Under the pieces are notes generated by a model. The model searched no databases. It saw only the letters and a program-made list of their open reading frames with translations, and was not told where the DNA came from. From Chitinophagaceae bacterium (GTDB lineage: Bacteria; Bacteroidota; Bacteroidia; Chitinophagales; Chitinophagaceae), in the NCBI GenBank assembly GCA_013694745.1, contig JACDBU010000136.1, positions 1-38,701 on the forward strand: a stretch of DNA of 38,701 nt, read 5' to 3'. Every line of letters starts with the position of its first letter. The stretch's first letter is position 1. The position numbers and the translations under genes are program-made. This document shows positions 30,118 through 38,701 of the stretch, piece by piece.

Positions 30118-31455
30118 ATGAAAAATTTAAAAATGAAAAAAATATTTGGACTGTTTATTATTGCCATATCCATCTCCCGGCTGGCAACTGCACAGGAAAC
30201 GGTTTACCCCGCTAAAGAAAATAGAGAGTTATTTTTTATCATGCATGGAAATATTCATGTAGGTAACGGGCAGGTAATACCCAATGGTACTATCCAGGTG
30301 AACAATGGAAAAATTGTTAATGTGGGAACCGGAATTTCCATTCCTGCAGATGCCAAAGTAATTGATGTGAGTGGCAAAGAAATATACCCGGGAATTATCA
30401 GCAGCAATATAGACCTGGGTTTAAAAGAGGTAGCTAACGGCGTTCGGGGAACCGATGATTTTAATGAGTTGGGTGAGATAAATCCTTCGATCCGTTCCAT
30501 TGTTGCATACAATACAGATTCTAAAGTAATAAACACTTTGCGATCCAATGGAATTTTACTGGCGAATATAATTCCACAGGATGCTGCAAATGGTTCAAGG
30601 GCTTTGATAACCGGAACCTCAACGGTTGTACAGCTTGATGCCTGGAACTGGGAAGATGCGGCATACCGCATGGATGGAAATATGCATTTTAATATGCCTT
30701 CCATTGTTACCCGCACAAACCGGTTTGCTTTTTCCGCAACACTCCAGGTTGATCCGGTGAAGCGTGCCTTAGACCAGGTGGAGAAAGTAAAGATGTTCTT
30801 TCGCGAAGCAAAAGCCTATTTGAATGAATCATCACACAGGGAAATAAATTTAAAATTTGAAGCAACAAAAAGTTTGTTTGATAAAAAACAAAAATTGTTT
30901 GTGCACTGTAATGCCATTAAAGAAATGTTGCTGGCAATCGATTTTGAAAATGAATTTGGTTTTGAGGTAGTGATCGTTGGTGGTAATGATAGTTGGCAGA
31001 TATCATCTTTATTAAAGCAAAATAATATTTCGGTGATCCTTGATGAATTGCATGCCCTGCCGCTTACCACCGATGATGATGTTGATCAGCCATTTAAAAC
31101 TCCGGCCATTTTAAAAAAGGCGGGTGTGCTTTTCGCCATCAGTGATAAAGATGAGAATACACGGGGCAGAAATGTAATGTTCAATGCCGGAACTGCCGTT
31201 GCATATGGATTAACGAAAGAAGAAGCCTTATCATCGATTACCCTGGATGCTGCAAAAATTTTGGGAATTTCAGATATTACGGGTTCACTGGAAGCAGGCA
31301 AAGATGCTAATATTGTAGTAAGCGATGGCGATATTTTAGATATGAAAAGCAGTATCATCCGCTATGCATTTATACAGGGGCGCCGGATCGATCTTACCAA
31401 TAAACAAACGCAGTTATTTGAGAAGTATAAGTATAAATATGGAATAAAGAATTAG
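30118..31455 (+). CDS. Secreted amidohydrolase-family protein, likely degenerate active site
   Basis: Signal peptide MKKIFGLFIIAISISRLATAQ (start 30118 or 30133); NGKIVNVGTGISIPADAKVIDVSGKEIYPGIIS and ITGSLEAGKDANIVV are amidohydrolase-fold landmarks, but HxH is absent. Confidence 0.8.
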   Translation: MKNLKMKKIFGLFIIAISISRLATAQETVYPAKENRELFFIMHGNIHVGNGQVIPNGTIQVNNGKIVNVGTGISIPADAKVIDVSGKEIYPGIISSNIDLGLKEVANGVRGTDDFNELGEINPSIRSIVAYNTDSKVINTLRSNGILLANIIPQDAANGSRALITGTSTVVQLDAWNWEDAAYRMDGNMHFNMPSIVTRTNRFAFSATLQVDPVKRALDQVEKVKMFFREAKAYLNESSHREINLKFEATKSLFDKKQKLFVHCNAIKEMLLAIDFENEFGFEVVIVGGNDSWQISSLLKQNNISVILDELHALPLTTDDDVDQPFKTPAILKKAGVLFAISDKDENTRGRNVMFNAGTAVAYGLTKEEALSSITLDAAKILGISDITGSLEAGKDANIVVSDGDILDMKSSIIRYAFIQGRRIDLTNKQTQLFEKYKYKYGIKN

Positions 31456-31494
31456 GAATTAGTAATTAATAATTAGCAGTTAGGAATTTTTTAC
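31451..31494 (+). repeat. Left inverted-repeat arm: five 7-bp units (AATTAGG-like) plus AATTTTTTA
   Basis: AATTAGG AATTAGT AATTAAT AATTAGC AGTTAGG AATTTTTTA (within one base of the listed boundary); aligns with the right arm in inverted orientation at about 37/44 positions by hand count. Confidence 0.85.
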
Positions 31495-31517
31495 GAACTT
31501 AATATTGAAATTTTTAC

Positions 31518-31865
31518 GTGAAAGAAAATATTATAGTAAATAAATCTTACCAGTTTGCGATAAGAATAGTCAAACTTTATATTTATTTAAAAGATGAGAA
31601 AAAGGAATTTCACCTTTCGGTTCAAATATTAAAATCAGGTACTTCTATCGGAGCAAATATTGAAGAGGCCTTAGGTGGTTCTTCACGAAAAGATTTTAAA
31701 GCAAAAATGGATATTTCATATAAGGAAACCAGAGAAACACTTTACTGGCTGAGATTATTGAAGGATACCAATTTCATAAATATCAAAATGTTTAAATCAT
31801 TATTTACAGATTGTGAAGAAATTTTAAAAATACTTACAGCAATAATAAACACTTTAAAAGTTTAA
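31518..31865 (+). CDS. Four-helix-bundle protein (23S rRNA-intervening-sequence protein / Avd-like family)
   Basis: GTG start; family signature SVQILKSGTSIGANIEEALGGSSRKDFKAKMDISYKETRETLYWLRLLKD...DCEEILKILTAII. Confidence 0.88.
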   Translation: MKENIIVNKSYQFAIRIVKLYIYLKDEKKEFHLSVQILKSGTSIGANIEEALGGSSRKDFKAKMDISYKETRETLYWLRLLKDTNFINIKMFKSLFTDCEEILKILTAIINTLKV

Positions 31866-31906
31866 TAAATTCCTAATTCCTAATTCCTAATTACTAATTA
31901 CTCATT
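31863..31906 (-). repeat. Right inverted-repeat arm: five 7-bp units on the minus strand
   Basis: Reverse complement reads AATGAGT AATTAGT AATTAGG AATTAGG AATTAGG AATTTATTA (within one base of the listed boundary). Confidence 0.85.
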
Positions 31907-34900
31907 GATCCTTACCATGGCATTGCTTAAATTTCTTCCCGCTTCCACATGGGCAGGGATCATTTCTTCCTACTTTTGGTCCTACTTTTATCGGCTCTCT
32001 CTTTACAGTTTCTGAAGGATCGATGTAATCATTTTCCTGTGATAAATATTCTGGTCCGTCGCCGCCTGCAGTGGCAAATTCTTCTTTGCGCTGGCGCATC
32101 CGGCTCATATCTGTTTTTTGTTCACGGCCTTCTTTGATCCTGCCGTTTTGTGTTTGCTCTAAAGGAATACCACAATGACATAAAAATCCAACAATATCTT
32201 TATTCACCTGGTCATCCATTTGCTTGAACGCATTGAAAGCTTCTATTTTATAAATTACCAAAGGATCTTTTTGTTCGTACCCTGCAGTTTGTACACTATG
32301 CCGCAGGTCGTCCATGGCTCTCAGGTGTTCTTTCCAGGCATCGTCTATCAAAGCCAGCGTAATGTTGCGTTCCAGCGCATTCGTTAATTCTGCTCCATTT
32401 GTTTCAATGGTTTTATCAAGATTTGCAAGGGCCTGTATTGCTTTTTTTCCATCAGTGAAAGGCACGGCCACATTTTCAATATGCGATCCCTGCTCTTTAC
32501 GGATATTTTTTATTACCGGCAAGGTTTGCAATTTCATTTGTTCAACCTTGTAATTGTAATGTGCTTTTGCTTCTTCGTATAAACGGTCGGCCAGGCTATG
32601 CATATCTCCTTTGTCCAGTTCTTCGTGTGTGATGGCGGTATCTATGCCAAAATTCATAATTGCCGCCAGTTTAAAACCTTCGTGATCATTCATTTCTTTA
32701 AATGAATTTATCAATCCTTCAGCAACGGAATAAAATGCATTATCAAGATCAAGCGCAAGCCGCTCTCCAAACAATGCATGATTACGCTTACCATAAATTA
32801 CGGTTCGCTGCTTGTTCATCACATCATCATACTCTAGCAATCTTTTTCTTATGCCGAAGTTATTTTCTTCCACTTTTTTCTGTGCTCTTTCAATGCTTTT
32901 CGAGATCATGCTATGCTGGATAACTTCCCCTTCCTTGTAACCCATTTTATCCATCAGGGATGCAATACGATCACTTCCAAACATCCGCATAAGATCATCT
33001 TCCAGGGAATCAAAAAATTGCGAAGTGCCCGGATCTCCCTGCCTGCCCGCACGTCCACGAAGCTGTCTGTCTACCCGCCGGCTTTCATGTCGTTCAGTAC
33101 CTAAAATTGCAAGTCCGCCTGCATCTTTAACGGTTGGTCCCAGTTTAATATCCGTACCGCGGCCGGCCATATTCGTTGCGATTGTTACACCTTGCGCATA
33201 ACCTGCTTCTGCTACAACCTGTGCTTCCCTGGCATGTTGTTTTGCATTCAATACATTATGTGGAATTGTTTTTTGTTTTAGCATCCTGCTAAGCAATTCA
33301 CTCACTTCAACAGATGTTGTTCCCACCAGGATGGGCCTTCCTTCACTACGCATTTTTTCAACTTCTTCAATTACCGCTTTGTATTTTTCTCTCTTTGTTT
33401 TATAAACAAGGTCCTGTGTATCTTTTCTGGTTACCGGTAAATTTGTAGGAATAGTTACTACATCCAGTTTATAGATGTCCCATAATTCTGCTGCTTCCGT
33501 TTCGGCAGTTCCCGTCATGCCTGCAAGCTTATGGTACATTCTGAAATAATTCTGCAAGGTAATGGTGGCATAGGTTTGCGTAGCCGCTTCGATCTTCACA
33601 TTTTCTTTTGCCTCGATTGCCTGGTGCAGTCCGTCACTATACCTGCGGCCATCAAGGATACGACCGGTTTGTTCATCAACAATTTTTACCTGCCCATCCA
33701 TCACTACGTACTCCACATCAATATCGAATAAAGTATAAGCTTTTAATAATTGCTGAACAGTATGTATCCTGTCGGCTTTAATGGAATAATCATTCAGCAG
33801 CACTTCCTTTTGCTGTAATTTTTCTTCTGCAGAGATATTGCTTTTTTCAATGTCGGCAAGCTTCACACCTATGTCAGGTAAAATAAAAAATTCGGGATCC
33901 TCCCCTGATTTAGTGATGAGGGTTATTCCTTTATCGGTTAGTTCAACCTGGTTATTTTTTTCGTCAATATGAAAATATAATTCTTTATCAACCTCTGGCA
34001 TTTTGCGTTGCTGATCGGCGAGGTAAAAATTCTCTGATTTTTGAAGTTTCACTTTTATACCCGGTTCACTTAAAAACTTTATCAACGCACTATTCTTTGG
34101 CAAGCCCCTCCATGCACGCATTAAGGCCAGGCCCCCATCTTTAGGGTCGTCGTTTCCTTCGGCTATTTTCTTTTTTGCCTCAATCAAAAAAGTATTGGTT
34201 ACTTTTTTCTGCGCTTCCAGTATTTTTTCGATCCTTGGTTTCAGAGAAAGGAATTCCTGCTGATCGCCTCGTGGTACCGGACCTGAAATGATCAGTGGCG
34301 TTCTTGCATCATCGATCAAAACACTATCTACTTCATCTACCATGGCAAAGTGATGTTTGCGTTGTACCATTTCATCCGGTGAATGCACCATGTTATCACG
34401 CAGGTAATCGAAACCAAATTCATTATTGGTGCCATAAACTATATCCGAGTTATACGCTTTTCTGCGTTCATCACTGTTGGGTTCGTGCTTATCAATACAA
34501 TCAACTGTTAGTCCGAGCCATTCAAATATTGTCCCGTTCCACTCACTATCCCGGCGTGCCAGGTAGTCATTCACTGTAACAATGTGAACCCCCTCTCCAG
34601 CCAGTGCATTTAAATATGCAGGCAGGGTAGATACAAGGGTTTTACCCTCCCCCGTGGCCATTTCGGAAATTTTACCCTGGTGTAAAACAATGCCCCCTAT
34701 CAGCTGAACATCATAATGTACCATGTTCCAGGTAACATCACCGCCCGCTGCTGTCCAGGTATTTTGAAATACAGATTGATCGTCTTTTCCGTCTGTTGAT
34801 GGAATGATCCTGATATAATTTTTATTAATGCTGAGGTCTTTATCCAATTCTGTGGCTGTAGAAACCAGTTCTGAATTTTCTTTGAAGCGACGTGCTGTTT

Positions 34901-35252
34901 CTTTAACTACCGCAAAAGCTTCTGGCAATATTTGTAATAATATTACTTCTATCTCTTTATCACGGTCTTTACGCATGCTGTCTACTTCCTGGTATATATG
35001 ATCCCTGCCGGTTATATCAAGCGCAGTTAGTTCTTCAGCTTCCTGTTTTTTTGTAGCAATGGCCGCATCAGTCTCAGCCAGGTGGTCTTGTATTCTCTTT
35101 TTAAATTCTGTTGTTTTTTTTCTTAGTTCATCATTTGTCAATGACCGGTATTGAACATAAAAATCATTGATTTGTGCCACGTAAGGTGTGATGACCTTTA
35201 CATCTTTTTCACTTTTATTACCGCCAAATAATTTTGAAATAAAGCCTGCCAT
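31902..35252 (-). CDS. secA: Protein translocase subunit SecA
   Basis: [73 protein letters not shown]-terminal SEC-C zinc motif [14 protein letters not shown]. Confidence 0.97.
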   Translation of the reverse strand: MAGFISKLFGGNKSEKDVKVITPYVAQINDFYVQYRSLTNDELRKKTTEFKKRIQDHLAETDAAIATKKQEAEELTALDITGRDHIYQEVDSMRKDRDKEIEVILLQILPEAFAVVKETARRFKENSELVSTATELDKDLSINKNYIRIIPSTDGKDDQSVFQNTWTAAGGDVTWNMVHYDVQLIGGIVLHQGKISEMATGEGKTLVSTLPAYLNALAGEGVHIVTVNDYLARRDSEWNGTIFEWLGLTVDCIDKHEPNSDERRKAYNSDIVYGTNNEFGFDYLRDNMVHSPDEMVQRKHHFAMVDEVDSVLIDDARTPLIISGPVPRGDQQEFLSLKPRIEKILEAQKKVTNTFLIEAKKKIAEGNDDPKDGGLALMRAWRGLPKNSALIKFLSEPGIKVKLQKSENFYLADQQRKMPEVDKELYFHIDEKNNQVELTDKGITLITKSGEDPEFFILPDIGVKLADIEKSNISAEEKLQQKEVLLNDYSIKADRIHTVQQLLKAYTLFDIDVEYVVMDGQVKIVDEQTGRILDGRRYSDGLHQAIEAKENVKIEAATQTYATITLQNYFRMYHKLAGMTGTAETEAAELWDIYKLDVVTIPTNLPVTRKDTQDLVYKTKREKYKAVIEEVEKMRSEGRPILVGTTSVEVSELLSRMLKQKTIPHNVLNAKQHAREAQVVAEAGYAQGVTIATNMAGRGTDIKLGPTVKDAGGLAILGTERHESRRVDRQLRGRAGRQGDPGTSQFFDSLEDDLMRMFGSDRIASLMDKMGYKEGEVIQHSMISKSIERAQKKVEENNFGIRKRLLEYDDVMNKQRTVIYGKRNHALFGERLALDLDNAFYSVAEGLINSFKEMNDHEGFKLAAIMNFGIDTAITHEELDKGDMHSLADRLYEEAKAHYNYKVEQMKLQTLPVIKNIRKEQGSHIENVAVPFTDGKKAIQALANLDKTIETNGAELTNALERNITLALIDDAWKEHLRAMDDLRHSVQTAGYEQKDPLVIYKIEAFNAFKQMDDQVNKDIVGFLCHCGIPLEQTQNGRIKEGREQKTDMSRMRQRKEEFATAGGDGPEYLSQENDYIDPSETVKREPIKVGPKVGRNDPCPCGSGKKFKQCHGKDQ

Positions 35253-35350
35253 AACGATTTATTATAATTAGAATTAAACTCTTTGTCAAATATGGTGCAG
35301 CAAAATTCCGAGGCCAAAATGACAGTCCAAAATGGTTTATTTGGAACGGG

Positions 35351-35358
35351 CAAAGGTA
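35351..35358 (-). promoter_or_regulatory. Putative -7 box (TACCTTTG) upstream of secA
   Basis: TAnnTTTG match on the minus strand about 100 nt upstream of secA. Confidence 0.35.
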
Positions 35359-35654
35359 CGAAATACTGGCAGCATCGTAAACACTGGAAAAATTATAACG
35401 TATGTTATTTGGGAGTAATTTCTCTTTTAATAAAAATACGAAAGATAAAAACTGTGTTATAAAGAAGGGATTCTTAAAAACGTTCTATTAGTGATCAACT
35501 TAATGAATACTTGTATGTATTAGGTTTATACGTTTTCAAAGTGGAATTCAATAATTTTCGATGGAAATATGGCTAATATTTGAAGCTTTCTAAACTTAAC
35601 GTTTTTGCAGCCATTTTTTTACCTTATTAAACACCTTAAACCGATAGTTTTCGC

Positions 35655-35662
35655 TAAATTTG
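35655..35662 (+). promoter_or_regulatory. Putative -7 box (TAAATTTG) preceding a possible small RNA
   Basis: Exact TAnnTTTG about 100 nt upstream of a terminator hairpin; no good -33 TTG seen. Confidence 0.3.
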
Positions 35663-35759
35663 TTTTGATCCCGTTTGTTCGATATCTTAATCTGATCCTC
35701 GCGGAAAAACGATCCTGGTTACAAAAATATTTGAATCTAGTAACCCCCTAAAAAATACA

Positions 35760-35787
35760 AAGCCTCAGCAATGAGGCTTTTATTTAT
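35760..35787 (+). terminator. Rho-independent terminator-like hairpin in the secA/atpG divergent intergenic region
   Basis: AAGCCTCA GCAA TGAGGCTT stem-loop followed by TTATTTAT; directly visible. Confidence 0.75.
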
Positions 35788-35834
35788 ACAAAAGTGCCCT
35801 ATCCGTATTGTATGGTTTTCTACAAGCATTGACT

Positions 35835-35842
35835 TAACTTTG
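35835..35842 (+). promoter_or_regulatory. Putative -7 box (TAACTTTG) of the atpG promoter
   Basis: TAnnTTTG match 31 nt upstream of ATG 35874; a TTG at 35808-35810 is a possible, slightly distant -33 element. Confidence 0.45.
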
Positions 35843-35873
35843 CGGCCAATAAAATAAAATATAAGTATTTAAA

Positions 35874-36755
35874 ATGAGTGGTGCATTAAAGGAAGTTAGA
35901 AACAGGATAAAGAGCGTACAAAGTACACAGCAAATAACCAAGGCTATGAAAATGGTTAGCGCGGCAAAGTTAAGACGGGCACAGGATGCCATAACCCAAA
36001 TGCGTCCTTACGCCAGGAAACTGCAGGAAATGTTAAGCAATATTGTTAGTAATGGGGAAGGTGATATAAATATTAAACTGGCATCTCAAAGACCCGTGGA
36101 AAAAGTTTTGGTAATAGTTGTTACCAGCGACAGGGGATTATGTGGTGGTTATAACAGCAACCTCATCAAACTTGCAAAACAAACGATCCGCGAAAAATAC
36201 AGTGCTCAAAGTGCAAAAGGCAATGCACAAATATTGCCTATTGGAAAAAAAGGATACGAGCATTTTACAAAAAATAATTTTAAAGTAGAAGATCATTACT
36301 GGAATATTTTTACTGATCTGAGTTTTGAAAAAGTGCAGACGGCCGCAAAATTTGCCATGGATGCATTTGCTTCAGGCGCTGTAGATGCTGTAGAATTGGT
36401 TTACAGCGAATTTAAAAATGCTGCCACACAACGCTTTGTTGTTGAACAATTTTTACCAGTGCCAAAAACCGAAAAGAAAGAGGGAAATAAACAAGCCGAT
36501 TTTATTTTTGAGCCCGATAAAAATATATTGATAGAAGAGTTAATGCCCAAGATTTTAAATACCCAATTGTATAAAGCAATTTTGGATGCCAATGCAAGTG
36601 AGCACGGAGCCAGGATGACTGCAATGGATAAGGCTACTGAAAATGCAAATGAGTTATTGAAGTCTTTAAAAATTAGCTATAACCGTGCAAGGCAGGCTGC
36701 TATTACAACAGAGCTAACAGAAATTGTTAGTGGTGCCGCCGCTTTACAGGGGTAA
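35874..36755 (+). CDS. atpG: F0F1 ATP synthase subunit gamma
   Basis: MSGALKEVRNRIKSVQSTQQITKAMKMVSAAKLRRAQ, TSDRGLCGGYNSNLIK, C-terminal NRARQAAITTELTEIVSGAAAL. Confidence 0.96.
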   Translation: MSGALKEVRNRIKSVQSTQQITKAMKMVSAAKLRRAQDAITQMRPYARKLQEMLSNIVSNGEGDINIKLASQRPVEKVLVIVVTSDRGLCGGYNSNLIKLAKQTIREKYSAQSAKGNAQILPIGKKGYEHFTKNNFKVEDHYWNIFTDLSFEKVQTAAKFAMDAFASGAVDAVELVYSEFKNAATQRFVVEQFLPVPKTEKKEGNKQADFIFEPDKNILIEELMPKILNTQLYKAILDANASEHGARMTAMDKATENANELLKSLKISYNRARQAAITTELTEIVSGAAALQG

Positions 36756-36832
36756 ATTGCCCTTCCCTTTACGGGTGCAGGAAAACGTACTTTTGAAAAT
36801 TAAAAACAGTATTCTCCTTCCGGAGACCGGGC

Positions 36833-37450
36833 ATGGAAATTTCTCAGATAATACCACATATTGAAGCACTAATATTTGCAAGTGATAAGCCTTTAACCAC
36901 AATAGAGCTAGTAGAGCTTATTAATAATGCGCTAGCATTCATTGAAGACCGCGCATCGCAAGAGCAGGTTGAATCTGCCATTGCAGCCATCAGTGAAAAG
37001 TATAATTCTGAATTCTATGCATTTGAAATGAGAGAGATAGGTGGGGGATGGCAATTTCTTACAAAAAAAGAATTTCATAAAACCATCGCCCAGTTAAATG
37101 GTGAAAGATTTTTAAAAAAGTTATCCATAGCATCTTTGGAAACTTTATCCATCATAGCGTATAAGCAACCGGTAACAAAATCTGAAATAGAAAATATCAG
37201 GGGTGTTAACTGCGATTATGCCGTACAAAAATTACTTGAAAAAGAATTGATAACCATCGCCGGCAGAAAAGAAGAGGCAATTGGTAAACCACTTGTGTAC
37301 ATAACTTCTAAAACATTTATGGATTATTTTGGTATCAATAGCCCGGATGATCTGCCCAAAATAAAAGAAGTATTAATGGAAGAATTAATTGAAGCCACTA
37401 AGATTCCTGACGTGGAAGAAATAGAATCTGAAGCATCTTCAAATAGCTGA
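36833..37450 (+). CDS. scpB: Segregation and condensation protein B
   Basis: HIEALIFASDKPLT, REIGGGWQFLTKKEF, LSIASLETLSIIAYKQPVTKSEIENIRGVNCDYAVQKLLEKELI. Confidence 0.93.
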   Translation: MEISQIIPHIEALIFASDKPLTTIELVELINNALAFIEDRASQEQVESAIAAISEKYNSEFYAFEMREIGGGWQFLTKKEFHKTIAQLNGERFLKKLSIASLETLSIIAYKQPVTKSEIENIRGVNCDYAVQKLLEKELITIAGRKEEAIGKPLVYITSKTFMDYFGINSPDDLPKIKEVLMEELIEATKIPDVEEIESEASSNS

Positions 37451-37518
37451 TACCTTATCTTACTCTTTACAGCTCCCCACCTCATACATCAAATATTGGA
37501 AAGATGTAAATTCGCATC

Positions 37519-38701
37519 ATGTCAAAAAAAATATCAAAGAAAGAACTGGTAAAAATTGCCGAAGAGTTTGGTACCCCGGTTTATATCTATCATGCCGAAA
37601 AAATAGCGGAGCAATACAATAAACTCACTGATGCATTTACAAAAAGTGATGTAAAGTTTTTTTATGCATGCAAAGCTCTTACCAATATTAATATTTTAAA
37701 ATATGTGCAAAAGCTTGGTGCATCACTCGATTGTGTAAGCATAAATGAAGTGAAACTCGGGCTCATGGCAGGCTTTGATGAAACAAATATATTATACACT
37801 CCAAACTGCGTAGATTTTGATGAAATACTTGCTGTTAAAGAGCTTGGTGTTACTATCAATATCGATAATATTTCTATACTTGAACAGTTTGGTAATAAGT
37901 TTTCAAATACTTACCCCGTTTGTGTGCGGCTAAATCCACACATCATGGCAGGTGGAAATTTTAAGATCTCCACCGGGCATATTGACAGCAAATTTGGGAT
38001 AAGCATTCACCAACTGAGACATATCGAAAGAATAGTGAAAACCACAAACCTGAAGGTGACAGGAATACATATGCATACCGGCAGCGAAATAAAAGACGTA
38101 AATGTTTTTTTACAGGGATTGGAAGTGATGTTTGAAATGGCAAAGCATTTTCCTGACCTGAAATTTGTTGACCTGGGCAGTGGTTTTAAAATACCTTACC
38201 AGGAGAATGATGTGGAAACCGATATTATCCTGCTTGCAGAAAAAGTGGAAGAAGCTTTCCAGGCTTTTGAAAAAGAAACCGGTAAAAAGATCCAGGTATG
38301 GTTTGAGCCGGGTAAATACCTGGTTAGTGAAGCCGGCTATTTTGTAGTAAAAACAAATGTGATAAAACAAACGCCAGCTACTGTGTTTGCGGGTGTTAAC
38401 AGCGGTTTCAATCATCTTATACGGCCCATGTTCTACGAGGCTTATCACCATATTGAAAACATAAGTAACCCGCATGGGCCTGAACGCATCTATACTGTTG
38501 TTGGTAATATTTGTGAGACAGATACTTTTGCCTGGGACAGGAAGATCAATGAAATCCGGGAGAGCGACCTGTTGGTATTTTATAATGCAGGGGCATATGG
38601 ATTTGAGATGTCTTCTAATTTTAATTCCAGATTGAAACCTGCAGAAGTTTTTTTTAAAGGGGGCAAACCAATGCTTATCCGGAAAAGAGATGTGTTTGAA
38701 G
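37519..38701 (+). CDS. lysA: Diaminopimelate decarboxylase, 3'-truncated by window edge
   Basis: Not in the ORF track because no stop lies in the window. Translation MSKKISKKELVKIAEEFGTPVYIYHAEKI...FFYACKALTNINILKYVQKLGASLDCVS...GIHMHTGSEI...FVDLGSGFKIPY...WFEPGKYLVSEAGYF...GNICETDTFAWDR is PLP-dependent LysA. Confidence 0.93.
   Translation, partial: MSKKISKKELVKIAEEFGTPVYIYHAEKIAEQYNKLTDAFTKSDVKFFYACKALTNINILKYVQKLGASLDCVSINEVKLGLMAGFDETNILYTPNCVDFDEILAVKELGVTINIDNISILEQFGNKFSNTYPVCVRLNPHIMAGGNFKISTGHIDSKFGISIHQLRHIERIVKTTNLKVTGIHMHTGSEIKDVNVFLQGLEVMFEMAKHFPDLKFVDLGSGFKIPYQENDVETDIILLAEKVEEAFQAFEKETGKKIQVWFEPGKYLVSEAGYFVVKTNVIKQTPATVFAGVNSGFNHLIRPMFYEAYHHIENISNPHGPERIYTVVGNICETDTFAWDRKINEIRESDLLVFYNAGAYGFEMSSNFNSRLKPAEVFFKGGKPMLIRKRDVFE

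Noticed and set aside
31451-31906. Diversity-generating retroelement based on the Avd-like four-helix-bundle protein
   Set aside because: No reverse transcriptase and no template/variable repeat pair are present in the window.
31451-31906. CRISPR array or rRNA intervening sequence
   Set aside because: The 7-bp repeats are contiguous with no spacers, and there is no surrounding 23S rRNA sequence.

Overview
The 38.7 kb window looks like a chromosomal segment from a Bacteroidota bacterium, probably Chitinophagaceae-like. The basis is gene content, several TAnnTTTG-type -7 promoter boxes and moderate-to-low GC. It is mostly housekeeping genes: lpxD (partial, left edge), a CarboxypepD_reg-like protein, an NAD-dependent epimerase, 3-hydroxyacyl-CoA dehydrogenase, pheS, a formimidoylglutamase-like ureohydrolase, a PBP4-type D-Ala-D-Ala carboxypeptidase, rarA, a YkuD-like secreted protein, aspS, a 2049-aa alpha-2-macroglobulin, a KD-rich heptad-repeat secreted protein, sucD, an MlaF/MlaE-type ABC pair, maeB, an M20 amidohydrolase, a SPOR-like protein, deoC, two secreted amidohydrolase-family proteins, a four-helix-bundle (23S-IVP/Avd-like) protein, secA, atpG, scpB and lysA (partial, right edge). 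I saw no rRNA, tRNA, CRISPR array, prophage or recognisable transposase. The most unusual structure is at 31451-31905. A four-helix-bundle protein gene is flanked by inverted arrays of five 7-bp units (AATTAGG-like), and the outermost unit of each array contains the stop codon of the adjacent convergent gene. Other points of interest are a perfect 41-nt palindrome with an extra half-copy at 30054-30107, a possible small RNA with its own terminator between secA and atpG, a mixed 8/6/8-bp tandem array at 6150-6231, several likely pseudoenzymes (ureohydrolase and amidohydrolase modules lacking metal ligands), and a heptad Asp/Lys secreted protein. All calls come from reading the sequence and ORF track; no database search or computation was run.
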